From positions 220,229 through 284,228 of the forward strand of contig DAOMOK010000008.1 of assembly GCA_035444285.1 (NCBI GenBank): DNA of 64,000 nt, given 5' to 3'. This stretch comes from CAADGU01 sp035444285 (GTDB lineage Bacteria; Chloroflexota; Anaerolineae; Promineifilales; Promineifilaceae). The position numbers and the translations under genes were made by a program. The notes beneath the pieces are model-generated. The model made no database searches. It was not told where the DNA came from and worked only from the letters and a program-made list of their open reading frames with translations. Position 1 is the first letter of the stretch. Every line of letters starts with the position of its first letter. Shown piece after piece: positions 32,559-40,781 of this stretch.

Positions 32559-33629
32559 ATGGTATTTATTATCGCTTGTCTGGCTGTATTGTTGCCGGTT
32601 CTCCTGGGTGGTTTTCTGGCCTGGGTAACGGCTGGCATGGATACCCGTGTCAATAAAACGAGGGTGGAACTGGAAGAGAGAGACAAAGGGTATAATCCGG
32701 CGCTGACGTTTGGGCACAAAATTAAAGCACAGTCCCCTTCGGAAGCGCAGTTAGCCGAGGCGCGCCGGTTGGCAGCCAAACAGGCGGCGGCGACGCCGCG
32801 TGGGGCTAATATGCAAATTGGACGGTTGGGGCAAGAAAATCTGGTCACAGCCGGCCGTACCGATGCGTTACAAAATGACCCGGTCACGGCCGTGCGCATT
32901 GCCGCTCATCATGGGTGGGATGGCGCACGCACAGGGGCCGTTGCTGTGACGGCGGCGCCAGCGGCAGCCGCTCCTGCAGCCAAAGCTGCGGCGGCCCCGG
33001 CTGCTGTCACCCCTGGCAAGGATTTCCCCGTCATCGCCATCACCGATAGTATGTCGCCGGAAGAGATACGCAAGGCGCGTATTGCGAACGCGAAAGCCAA
33101 GTCCGCGGCGGCCAAAGCCGCCAAAGCCGCTGGCATCCCGGCGGCTGCCCCGGTGGCGGAGGCGGGTGCTGCCCAACCGGTGGCTGTAGCGGCTGCCCCG
33201 GTAGCCACAGCCGTAGCCATTGAACCTCCCCAACTAATCGAGATTAGCGACGGCATGTCGCCAGACGATGTGCGCAAGGCACGCATTGCCAATTCCAAAG
33301 CCACCTCTGCTTTTAACAAAGCGCTCAAAGCTGCCGGTATTGACCCCAAAGACGTGGAAATTGTAGATGGCCAGGTAGTTATTCCTGGTGGTGCGCCGGT
33401 AATGGCAGCGCCGGCAGCCGTGGTGGCCGAAACGGTAGAGGCTGTGGCCGCGCCTGCGGCTATCCCAACCGCGGCTGTGTCAGCCGTGCCGGAACCGAAC
33501 TATATTGAAATCACCGATGACATGTCACCGGATGATGTACGCAAAGCCCGTATTCAAAACTCAAAATTGAAGTCAGAGTACAACAAGGCGTTGAAGGCGG
33601 CGGGCATTGATCCCAAAGCAGTTTCCTAG
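32559..33629 (+). CDS. Membrane-anchored Ala-rich protein with three copies of a novel 40-residue repeat
   Basis: I do not recognise this 356-residue protein. One N-terminal transmembrane helix (about 2-26, FIIACLAVLLPVLLGGFLAW) is followed by a charged region and long Ala/Pro/Val linkers. Three repeats lie at about 158-196, 222-265 and 314-356, each with the core ITDxMSPxxxRKARIxNxKxxS followed by xxxKAxKAAGI. The cores read ITDSMSPEEIRKARIANAKA, ISDGMSPDDVRKARIANSKA and ITDDMSPDDVRKARIQNSKL. Each looks like a short helical hairpin. Spacing by flexible linkers suggests a multivalent binding protein facing the cytoplasm or surface; this is inference. Confidence 0.8.
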   Translation: MVFIIACLAVLLPVLLGGFLAWVTAGMDTRVNKTRVELEERDKGYNPALTFGHKIKAQSPSEAQLAEARRLAAKQAAATPRGANMQIGRLGQENLVTAGRTDALQNDPVTAVRIAAHHGWDGARTGAVAVTAAPAAAAPAAKAAAAPAAVTPGKDFPVIAITDSMSPEEIRKARIANAKAKSAAAKAAKAAGIPAAAPVAEAGAAQPVAVAAAPVATAVAIEPPQLIEISDGMSPDDVRKARIANSKATSAFNKALKAAGIDPKDVEIVDGQVVIPGGAPVMAAPAAVVAETVEAVAAPAAIPTAAVSAVPEPNYIEITDDMSPDDVRKARIQNSKLKSEYNKALKAAGIDPKAVS

Positions 33630-33666
33630 CTTCTGAAAATTGGTATGGCAAATTTCGAGAAATTTG

Positions 33667-33760
33667 TTGACGCTATCGGGCAAGGGTGATATACTCTAAA
33701 TGGCTCCCCCCCCAGAGGTGGTTGGACTAGCGCCCGTTAGTCTGCCACCTCATTTTTTTT
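33667..33760 (+). ncRNA. Candidate small RNA or attenuator: consensus promoter followed by a terminator
   Basis: TTGACG (33667-33672) and TATACT (33690-33695) stand exactly 17 bp apart, predicting a start near 33702. Only about 13 nt later a strong hairpin begins: GAGGTGG (33715-33721) pairs with CCACCTC (33745-33751), with inner GACTA/TAGTC pairing, and eight T follow (33753-33760). The transcript would be about 58 nt with no open frame, apart from a C-run leader. It lies 17 bp before the hydrolase start, so it could instead be an attenuated leader of that gene. Confidence 0.6.
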
Positions 33761-33776
33761 GTATATTTGACGCCAC

Positions 33777-34475
33777 ATGAACAAATCCCCCCAACTTGTA
33801 GACAGTGATTCTGTTTTAGAAACAGCCGGGCTGGTGCATCGTGTATGGCAGCCGGAAACTGCCAGACCACATCCGGTGGTGGTAATGCTGCATGGTCATC
33901 TGGGTAATGAAGATGTGATGTGGGTTTTTGCCCAGACTGTGCCTTCCCACTGCGTGATGGTAGCGCCCAGAGCGATTGTGCCCGTTTCTGACGGCCGTCA
34001 GGCCGCAAAGAGTTTCACCTGGCTGCCGCGCCTGGAGAATGAATGGCCGGCGCTGGCACAGTTTGATGAGGCAGTCACGGCCGTGACGAACTTTATCCAC
34101 GCCTTACCCACTCTGTATCAGGTCGATCTGAACCAGGTGTACCTGATGGCTTTTAGTCAGGGAGCGGCTGTGGCCTTTGCGGTGGCCCTGCAAAATCCTG
34201 GTTTGGTAAAGGGGATTGCCAGCCTGGTCGGGTTTGTGCCGCTGCAAGTGGAAGAAGCCATCAACCGGGCTGCGTTACGGGATATGCCGGTCTTTATGGC
34301 AGCGGGTACGCAGGATGGCCGGGTGCCGCTGGCTGTGGCTCAAAACAGCGCGGCGGCGGCCCAGGCGATGGGCGCATTTTTGGAATACCGCGAATATGAT
34401 ACTGGTCACAAGTTGGATGCCGCCGGTATGCGAAAGTTGAAAAGTTGGTGGGGTGATCGGTTGAATGGCGATTAG
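33777..34475 (+). CDS. Carboxylesterase/phospholipase family alpha/beta hydrolase
   Basis: The 232-residue cytosolic hydrolase matches the YpfH/phospholipase-carboxylesterase group: oxyanion stretch VVVMLHGHLGNEDVMWVFAQ, nucleophile in YLMAFSQGAAVAFAVAL, Asp in MAAGTQDGRVPL and His in YDTGHKLDA. All triad residues are present. Substrates in the family are short acyl esters or lysophospholipids. The start is 17 bp after a strong terminator, so it is either expressed by read-through or from another start. The 3' end forms half of a perfect terminator hairpin. Confidence 0.85.
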   Translation: MNKSPQLVDSDSVLETAGLVHRVWQPETARPHPVVVMLHGHLGNEDVMWVFAQTVPSHCVMVAPRAIVPVSDGRQAAKSFTWLPRLENEWPALAQFDEAVTAVTNFIHALPTLYQVDLNQVYLMAFSQGAAVAFAVALQNPGLVKGIASLVGFVPLQVEEAINRAALRDMPVFMAAGTQDGRVPLAVAQNSAAAAQAMGAFLEYREYDTGHKLDAAGMRKLKSWWGDRLNGD

Positions 34476-34509
34476 AGACCGGGCAATCCCCGGTCTCTAA
34501 TCGCCATTC
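34463..34509. terminator. Perfect 21-bp-stem hairpin overlapping the hydrolase stop codon
   Basis: GAATGGCGATTAGAGACCGGG (34463-34483) is the exact reverse complement of 34489-34509 around a 5-nt loop. The stem starts inside the last codons of the hydrolase gene, so its 3' end was either duplicated in reverse or selected as a terminator. No T-run follows. Confidence 0.8.
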
Positions 34510-34562
34510 ACTTTGAACGCTTCCTTAATGTCATTCTAACTTACTTGTGCCATACTCTGGGC

Positions 34563-35216
34563 ATGGTGAAACGAAGCAACGAGGCATGGTTAGCTGCGCT
34601 CCAGGGGACGGGGGAGGGCCAACACGAGGCTCTGCTGGATTTGCGCGATTATCTGGTGCGGACGGCGTTTGTCTATTTACGCGACGGCCGTTCCGATTTG
34701 CTGTTGCTTTCCACCGATACTTTGTATGAGATGGCTGAAGATTACGCCCAGAATTCACTGCTGGCAATTCAGGAGAATCTGGATAAGTTTCGTGGGGATG
34801 CTCAGTTTACCACCTGGGCTTACCGGTTTGTGATCAATGAGGCGGCGGCCGATTTACGGCGGCGTCAGTACCGGGATTTTTCCTGGGAAGATGTGGCCGG
34901 GCAGGAAACGGCCGTGTTCGCTTCTTTGCTTCATTCTGGTACGGATGGTGATCCCGAAGGGAAGGCAGAGCGTGAAGAGTTTCTCCGTTTGTTATGGCAG
35001 ATTCTGGATAGTGATTTGAATGAGCGACAACGACTGGCATTTTTAGGCGTTCATTTTCAAGAACGCTCAATGCAAGAGATGGCCGAGATATTGGAAACAA
35101 CCCCCAATACGTTGTACAAGATGATGCACGACGCCCGTAAAAAAATAAAAGCCCGATTATTGGAGCAACACTATAGCGCCGGTGACATATTGGGCTTATT
35201 TGACGCCATGTGGTAA
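34563..35216 (+). CDS. ECF-like RNA polymerase sigma factor
   Basis: The 217-residue protein has sigma region 2 (about 45-110, DYAQNSLLAIQENLDKFRGD then TTWAYRFVINEAAADLRRRQ, the core-binding and -10 reading helices) and region 4 (about 150-205, LNERQRLAFLGVHFQERSMQ with MAEILETTPNTLYKMMHDAR as the helix-turn-helix). Regions 1 and 3 are absent, as in ECF sigma factors. ATG at 34563 follows a stretch with no better start. A zinc-type anti-sigma gene follows after 39 bp, the standard pairing. The prkA cluster comes next, suggesting but not proving a shared stress regulon. Confidence 0.9.
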   Translation: MVKRSNEAWLAALQGTGEGQHEALLDLRDYLVRTAFVYLRDGRSDLLLLSTDTLYEMAEDYAQNSLLAIQENLDKFRGDAQFTTWAYRFVINEAAADLRRRQYRDFSWEDVAGQETAVFASLLHSGTDGDPEGKAEREEFLRLLWQILDSDLNERQRLAFLGVHFQERSMQEMAEILETTPNTLYKMMHDARKKIKARLLEQHYSAGDILGLFDAMW

Positions 35217-35255
35217 GAATATACGATTTTTTTACATCCTATCTATGCAAACCTG

Positions 35256-35552
35256 GTGTCTGGGAAGGAAAACTTGGAACAGAAGACTTTTACCCGCTGG
35301 ATTGAAACAATTTTTGAAACACAAGAAAACGAGATTGATTGTAAACAGTTTCAAAGCTATTTACCTGCATTTATCGAAGCTGAAGTGAAGGGTGAGCCTT
35401 TGTCTTATACGGCCGTACTGACTGCACACCTGCACCAATGTCCCGACTGCCAGGAAATTTACCAGGGTCTTTTGTACGTGGTGAAAGCGGAGTTGAGTGA
35501 AACCTGGTCGTCAGATGCGGCCGAAGGCACGGCCGTGCCTATCGGTGACTGA
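35256..35552 (+). CDS. Zinc-binding anti-sigma factor (ZAS-like, soluble)
   Basis: The 98-residue protein has the His-x3-Cys-x2-Cys signature of zinc anti-sigma factors in TAHLHQCPDCQEIYQ, preceded by IDCKQFQSYLPAFIEAE with an upstream Cys. Together these can bind one zinc and clamp the ECF sigma encoded just before. There is no transmembrane segment, so sensing is probably intracellular, perhaps by thiol oxidation. The GTG at 35256 is used; a TTG at 35274 behind GGAAGGA is an alternative start. Confidence 0.75.
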   Translation: MSGKENLEQKTFTRWIETIFETQENEIDCKQFQSYLPAFIEAEVKGEPLSYTAVLTAHLHQCPDCQEIYQGLLYVVKAELSETWSSDAAEGTAVPIGD

Positions 35553-35902
35553 AAACAATATAAAGAAATTGGCTGAAATTGGGTCAAAAGTAACACCTTC
35601 GATTTTGTAAGAAATCCCCCATTTTTTCATCTTATCTACAAACTGCAATAGTGCGGCCTTACTTCCCGACAGTTGTGGACAACAATTATCATTGTTCCAC
35701 AACGCCGAAACTGTCAGGAGAAAGATGAAGCCGAAGTGTATAGAACGCGGTTTGCCGCGTGCTTCATCGGTGATAGTTTACAGTGATCAAACCTGTGGGC
35801 TATTTTGAACATATACAGTTTAGTTAAATGCGGAAGGAAGAGGGTCGCCAGGTCTGTTTGATCTGGGTTGACCCTCTTTGTATTTATGCGGAGGTGCATG
35901 AA
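35553..35902. promoter_or_regulatory. Long leader/regulatory gap before prkA with two palindromes
   Basis: This 350-bp AT-richer gap holds no gene. A near-perfect palindrome with arms GTTGTGG ... CCACAAC spans 35672-35702 and is enclosed by ACAGTT/AACTGT, as an operator or terminator might be. Further on, AGAGGGTC (35839-35846) pairs with GACCCTCT (35870-35877), with inner CCAG/CTGG pairing, followed by TTTGTATTT just ahead of the prkA ribosome site (GGAGG, 35890-35894). The second hairpin could be an attenuator. No clear -35/-10 pair was found. Confidence 0.55.
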
Positions 35903-37942
35903 ATGAAAAAAAACGACATCATGGCCAGGATTGCGGGTTTGCAAGACCTGACAAATTTTCGCAATCTGCATTGGGAAGGTTCGTTTGCGGAATATCTGGA
36001 AATTGTACGGGAGGACCCAAGAGTCGCCCGGACTGCCTACCAGCGGTTGTATGACATGATCATTTCTTATGGGTCTGAAGAGTACAGTCGCAACCGGGAA
36101 AAGTTGGTGCATTATCACTTTTTTGATGACCCATTTGAGAATGGGAAGGATGCCGTTTTTGGGATTGACAAGCAGCTCATGGACCTGGTGCAGATTTTCC
36201 GGTCAGCAGCACACCGATATGGTACGGAGCGGCGAGTTGTTTTGCTGCATGGCCCGGTCGGCACGGCCAAAAGCACCATTGTGCGCCTGCTGAAGAAGGG
36301 GTTGGAGCATTACACGCGGTTGGATGACGGCCGTCTCTACAGTTTTCGATGGGAACCAACCGATGGCGAAGTGATGGACTGCCCCATGCATGAAGACCCG
36401 CTGCACCTGATACCGCCGCAATTTCGGAGTGTGGTGTTGGATGAGTTGAACGACGACCGTAGCGGTATGGAGCGCATCATTATCGAAGGGGATCTCTGCC
36501 CGGCCTGCCGTTTTATCTTTAACGAGTTATTGGAGAAGGCGGATGGGGATTGGACGGCCGTGATCAACCAAGTCAAGGTCAAACGCATATTGCTCTCCGA
36601 AAAAGATCGGGTGGGCATTGGCACCTTCCAGCCCAAAGATGAAAAGAATCAGGACTCCACCGAACTGACCGGCGACATCAACTACCGCAAAATTGCTGAA
36701 TACGGCTCCGATTCTGACCCCCGTGCCTTCAACTTTGACGGTGAACTGAACATCGCCAACCGAGGAATGGTGGAGTTCATCGAAATCCTCAAACTAGACG
36801 TGGCCTTCCTTTACGACCTGCTCACCGCCTCCCAGGAACACAAAATCAAGCCCAAGAAATTCGCCCATACCGATATTGACGAGGTGATTTTGGGCCACAC
36901 CAACGAAGCCGAGTATCGGCGCTTGCTCAACAACGAATACATGGAGGCGCTGCGCGACCGCACCATCAAAATTGACATCCCCTACAACATCCGCTTCCAG
37001 GATGAAGTGAAAATATATCTGCGTGATTTCAGCCAGGAGAAGGTGATTGGCAAACACATTGCCCCCCACACGCTGCAACTGGCGGCTTTCTGGGCTATCC
37101 TGACGCGCCTGGAAGAGCCAAAACGGGCCGGTATTTCGTTGGTACAGAAGCTGCGGTTGTATGACGGCCGTTCCCTACCCGGCTTCACCGAAGACACCGT
37201 CATCGAACTACAAGAAGAATCGGCCCACGAAGGTATGTTTGGTATCTCCCCGCGATACATTCAGGACAAAATCTCAAACGCCCTTGTCGGCGATACCAGC
37301 CGTAGCTGCCTCAATCCCTTCATGATTATGCGCGAACTGGAAAGCGGCTTGCGCCATCACTCACTCATCACCAGTAAAGATCAGCGCAAACATTTCCGCG
37401 ACCTGCTTTCCGTTGTCCGCGCCGAATATGATGAGATCGTCAAAAATGAAGTGCAGCGGGCGATTACGGCCGACGAGGAAGCGATCAAACGCCTTTCTGC
37501 CAACTACATTGACAATGTGAAAGCCTACACCCAAAAACAAAAAGTGCGTAATCCCTACACCGGTCAGGACGAGCCACCTGACGAGCGGCTGATGCGTGCC
37601 ATTGAAGAAAAGATTGAAATCCCCGAAAGCCGCAAAGACGACTTTCGCCGCGAGATAATGAATTACATCGGCGCCTTAGCTATTGATGGCAAGCAGTTCA
37701 CCTGGGATGCCAATGAACGGCTGCGCCGCGCCCTGGAACTCAAACTCTTTGAAGATCAGAAGGATTCCATCAAACTCACCAGCCTTGTCTCCAATGTCAT
37801 TGACCAGGAAACGCAAGAAAAGATTGAGGTGGTGAAAAGCCGTATGATCAAAAATATGGGCTATTGCGAAATATGCGCTACCGACGTACTGAACTACGTC
37901 GCCAGCATCTTTGCACGGGGTGATACGCAGCAGCGGAGTTAG
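35903..37942 (+). CDS. prkA: PrkA-type serine protein kinase (AAA+ fold)
   Basis: The 679-residue protein matches PrkA/YeaG: N-terminal WEGSFAEYLEIVREDPRVAR, then HYHFFDDPFENGKDAVFGID, Walker A VLLHGPVGTAKSTIVRLLKK and a C-terminal kinase-like region (MREIMNYIGALA-type segment, REIMNYIGALAIDGKQFTWD). PrkA phosphorylates cytosolic proteins under starvation and sporulation in Bacillus and in nitrogen stress in E. coli. ATG at 35903 is chosen for its GGAGG; an in-frame ATG at 35828 lies upstream of the leader hairpin. It heads the conserved trio prkA-yeaH-spoVR, in this order as in many bacteria. Confidence 0.95.
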   Translation: MKKNDIMARIAGLQDLTNFRNLHWEGSFAEYLEIVREDPRVARTAYQRLYDMIISYGSEEYSRNREKLVHYHFFDDPFENGKDAVFGIDKQLMDLVQIFRSAAHRYGTERRVVLLHGPVGTAKSTIVRLLKKGLEHYTRLDDGRLYSFRWEPTDGEVMDCPMHEDPLHLIPPQFRSVVLDELNDDRSGMERIIIEGDLCPACRFIFNELLEKADGDWTAVINQVKVKRILLSEKDRVGIGTFQPKDEKNQDSTELTGDINYRKIAEYGSDSDPRAFNFDGELNIANRGMVEFIEILKLDVAFLYDLLTASQEHKIKPKKFAHTDIDEVILGHTNEAEYRRLLNNEYMEALRDRTIKIDIPYNIRFQDEVKIYLRDFSQEKVIGKHIAPHTLQLAAFWAILTRLEEPKRAGISLVQKLRLYDGRSLPGFTEDTVIELQEESAHEGMFGISPRYIQDKISNALVGDTSRSCLNPFMIMRELESGLRHHSLITSKDQRKHFRDLLSVVRAEYDEIVKNEVQRAITADEEAIKRLSANYIDNVKAYTQKQKVRNPYTGQDEPPDERLMRAIEEKIEIPESRKDDFRREIMNYIGALAIDGKQFTWDANERLRRALELKLFEDQKDSIKLTSLVSNVIDQETQEKIEVVKSRMIKNMGYCEICATDVLNYVASIFARGDTQQRS

Positions 37943-37944
37943 TG

Positions 37945-38015
37945 AGCAGTAGGCGGTAAGCAGTGAGCAGTTACCACTCCACTGCTTACTGCTCACCGCT
38001 AACCGCTCACTCTTC
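37945..38015. repeat. Slipped word array (GCAGTAGGCGGTAAGCAGTG / CACTGCTTACTGCTCACCGC)
   Basis: GAGCAGT/GCGGTAAGC words and their complements fill the gap between prkA and yeaH and can fold into a long hairpin. It could attenuate the downstream genes. Confidence 0.7.
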
Positions 38016-38035
38016 CCATAACAAGAGGGCAAGCT

Positions 38036-39142
38036 ATGAGTTACTCTACCGCGCACCGCATTGACCAGGATGCCAAACGTTTTCGCCAGATTGTGCAGGG
38101 GCATGTGCGCCAGAATTTGCGCAAATATGTCTCCAACGGTGAATTGATCGGCCGTCAGGGGAAAGACCTGGTAAGCATTCCCGTCCCCCAGATTGACCTG
38201 CCCCGGATTCGCTTTGGCGGCAAACAGGCGGGCGGCGTGGGGCAGGGGGATGGCGACGTAGGTACCCCGCTAGGGCCGGGTGACCAGGACGGTAACCAGG
38301 GCGCTGGCGACCAACCGGGCGCACACATACTGGAAGTGGAGATGAGTCTGGAAGAACTGGCTGAAATTTTGGGCGAAGAACTGGCGCTGCCGCGCATTGA
38401 ACCCAAAGGCAAGAAAAACGTAGAAGGGGGCAAAGTGCGCTACACCGGCATTCGCCGGGTGGGGCCGGAGAGCCTGCGCTCCTTCCGGCGCACCTATCGG
38501 GCGGCCTTGAAGCGGCAGATGTCGGCCGGATTGTATAACCCGGAACGACCGGTGGTGATCCCCATTCGGGATGATGTACGTTACCGTTCCTGGAATGTAT
38601 ACCCGCAGCCGCAAAACAACGCGGTTATCTTTTACATGATGGATGTTTCCGGCAGTATGACCCGGCAGAAAAAGGAACTGGTGAGACTGACCGCCTTCTG
38701 GATTGATACCTGGCTGCGCCACAATTATAAAAGCCTGACGGTGCGTTACATTGTGCATGACGCGGCTGCTAAAGAAGTTGACCAGCATACGTTTTACCAT
38801 TTGCGGGAAAGCGGCGGCACAAAGATTTCGTCGGCTTACCACCTGTGCAGCCGCCTGATTACCGAAGAATATGACCCGTCTGAGTGGAATATGTATGCCT
38901 TCCATTTTTCGGACGGCGAGAATTTTGGTGGGCAGGATGACAAAGTGTGCGCGGAATTGTTGGAAGAACGGCTGCTGCCGGTGATGAATTTGTTTGGGTA
39001 TGGACAGGTGCCGGGGGGCTACGGCCGTATGTTCATGGAGACCATCGCCCAAATTGAAGACGAAAAACTGGTCGGCGTCAAAATCAGCGACCGCGATGCC
39101 ATTTTTGATGCGATTAAAGAGTTTTTGGGGAAGGGATTGTGA
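38036..39142 (+). CDS. yeaH: YeaH-type DUF444 protein (VWA-like)
   Basis: The 368-residue protein matches the UPF0229/YeaH family: DQDAKRFRQIVQGHVRQNLR at the start, a Gly-rich linker (about 60-100), and a von Willebrand A-like domain with the metal site in IFYMMDVSGSMTRQKKELVR and later YAFHFSDGENFGG. Such proteins always accompany PrkA and SpoVR and are thought to act with them in stress response; the biochemical role is unknown. A GAGGG ribosome site precedes the ATG. Confidence 0.92.
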   Translation: MSYSTAHRIDQDAKRFRQIVQGHVRQNLRKYVSNGELIGRQGKDLVSIPVPQIDLPRIRFGGKQAGGVGQGDGDVGTPLGPGDQDGNQGAGDQPGAHILEVEMSLEELAEILGEELALPRIEPKGKKNVEGGKVRYTGIRRVGPESLRSFRRTYRAALKRQMSAGLYNPERPVVIPIRDDVRYRSWNVYPQPQNNAVIFYMMDVSGSMTRQKKELVRLTAFWIDTWLRHNYKSLTVRYIVHDAAAKEVDQHTFYHLRESGGTKISSAYHLCSRLITEEYDPSEWNMYAFHFSDGENFGGQDDKVCAELLEERLLPVMNLFGYGQVPGGYGRMFMETIAQIEDEKLVGVKISDRDAIFDAIKEFLGKGL

Positions 39143-39195
39143 AAGAGATTGGAGATTAGAGACTAGAGATTACGCAATCTCCAATCTCCACCTAT
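39143..39195. repeat. Slipped word array (GAGATTGGAGATTAGAGACTAG / CAATCTCCAATCTCC)
   Basis: GAGATTG/GAGATTA words on the left pair with CAATCTCC words on the right. The same words recur at 40733-40781 at the other end of the spoVR gene, so the two arrays flank it as near-identical copies. Confidence 0.75.
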
Positions 39196-39209
39196 AGGTG
39201 ATTTCGATC

Positions 39210-40733
39210 ATGCTTATCACAGGCGAATTAGCCAGATTACAACAAGAGATTGAAGAGATCGCTCGCAGCTATGGGCTGACCTTTCCCGAAGTGCGTTACG
39301 AAATGGTGGACTACAAAACCGTCAACCTGCTGGCGGCTTATGACGGTTTCCCCATTCGCTACCCGCACTGGCGCTTTGGCATGGAGTATGAACGCCTCTC
39401 CAAAAGTTACGCCTATGGCCTGCACCGCATCTATGAAATGGTGATCAACACCGAACCGATTTATGCCTATCTGTTGCAAAGCAACTTGATGGTGGACCAA
39501 AAGCTGGTAATGGCACACGTCTGTGGCCACGCCGACTTTTTCGCCAATAACCTGTGGTTTGCCCACACCAACCGCAAAATGCTGGATGAAGTAGCCAATC
39601 ACGCCGCCCGCATTCGTAACTATATGGATCGCTACGGTCAGGAAACGGTGGAGAGTTTTCTGGATGCCTGCCTGTCATTGGACAACCTGATTGACATTCA
39701 TGCCCCAGGTGTACAGCGCCGGGCGGTGGTAGACGAGGACGAAACGCCGCAAACGGTCAAAAAGATGAAGGCCAAGGATTATATGGACAGCTATATTAAT
39801 CCACCTGAATTTTTGGCCGAACAGCAGCGACGATTAACGGCCGAACGCGACCAGATGAGGAATTTTCCAGCCGAACCGGAACGAGATGTTCTCCTCTTTT
39901 TGCAGGAGTTTGCGCCGCTGGAAAACTGGCAGCGGGACGTATTGGGCATTGTACGCGAAGAAGCCTATTACTTCGCACCGCAGCGCCAGACGAAAATTAT
40001 GAACGAGGGGTGGGCCGTTTTCTGGCATACGCGCCTGATGACTAACCATTTATTGCAGCCAGCCGAACTGATTGATTATGCCGAACACCATTCGGGTACG
40101 GTGGCGGCGCATCCCGGCCGGTTGAACCCGTACCGGCTGGGATATGAACTGTTTCTAGACATTGAAGATCGCTGGAACCGGGGCGCGTTTGGGCCGGAGT
40201 ATGATAACTGCACCGACCGGGTGGCCCGCAGCCAGTGGGACAGGGAACTGGGTCAGGGAATGGAGAAGGTGTTTGCGGTACGGCGCATTTATAACGATGT
40301 TGGGTTCATTGATACGTTCCTCACCGAAGAGTTTGCCCGCAAGCACAAGCTATTTGTGTTTGAATACAACGAACATATCAACGAGTATGAAATTTCCAGC
40401 CGCGACTTTGAGGCAGTGAAGCAGAAGTTGTTGTTCCAACTCACGAATTTTGGGCAGCCAATCGTGGATGTGGTAGATGCCAATTATGAGAACCGGGGCG
40501 AGTTGTATTTGCGCCACCATTATGAGGGCATTGACCTGGATCGGCCGTATCTGGAAGCAACCCTGACTAATTTGTACACCATCTGGAATCGGCCGGTACA
40601 CCTGGAGACGGTAGTGAGGGATAAGGGATCGGTGGTGTTCAGTTATGGCCCCGAAGGGGGACGGGTGCAGGCGGCGGATGGGGTAGACGGCCGTGCCCTG
40701 CTGGAGCGTCTTGGTCAATTAGTACGTTCGTAG
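39210..40733 (+). CDS. spoVR: SpoVR family protein
   Basis: The 507-residue protein matches SpoVR/YcgB: IARSYGLTFPEVRYEMVDYK, MVDQKLVMAHVCGHADFFAN with conserved His and Cys, and MNEGWAVFWHTRLMTNHLL with the conserved EGWA. SpoVR is needed for spore cortex formation in Bacillus but is widespread in non-sporulating bacteria together with PrkA and YeaH. ATG at 39210 is used since AGGTG stands ahead of it; a GTG 12 bases upstream is in frame. It is the last gene of the trio, flanked by matching word arrays. Confidence 0.93.
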   Translation: MLITGELARLQQEIEEIARSYGLTFPEVRYEMVDYKTVNLLAAYDGFPIRYPHWRFGMEYERLSKSYAYGLHRIYEMVINTEPIYAYLLQSNLMVDQKLVMAHVCGHADFFANNLWFAHTNRKMLDEVANHAARIRNYMDRYGQETVESFLDACLSLDNLIDIHAPGVQRRAVVDEDETPQTVKKMKAKDYMDSYINPPEFLAEQQRRLTAERDQMRNFPAEPERDVLLFLQEFAPLENWQRDVLGIVREEAYYFAPQRQTKIMNEGWAVFWHTRLMTNHLLQPAELIDYAEHHSGTVAAHPGRLNPYRLGYELFLDIEDRWNRGAFGPEYDNCTDRVARSQWDRELGQGMEKVFAVRRIYNDVGFIDTFLTEEFARKHKLFVFEYNEHINEYEISSRDFEAVKQKLLFQLTNFGQPIVDVVDANYENRGELYLRHHYEGIDLDRPYLEATLTNLYTIWNRPVHLETVVRDKGSVVFSYGPEGGRVQAADGVDGRALLERLGQLVRS

Positions 40734-40781
40734 GAGATTGGAGATTACAACAATCTCTAACCTTCAATCTCCAATCTCTCT
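40733..40781. repeat. Slipped word array (GGAGATTGGAGATTAC / CTTCAATCTCCAATCTC)
   Basis: The array lies between convergent spoVR and the Mrp gene and encodes the last residues of Mrp on the minus strand (RLEIEG and stop). It shares its words with the array at 39143-39195. Confidence 0.75.
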
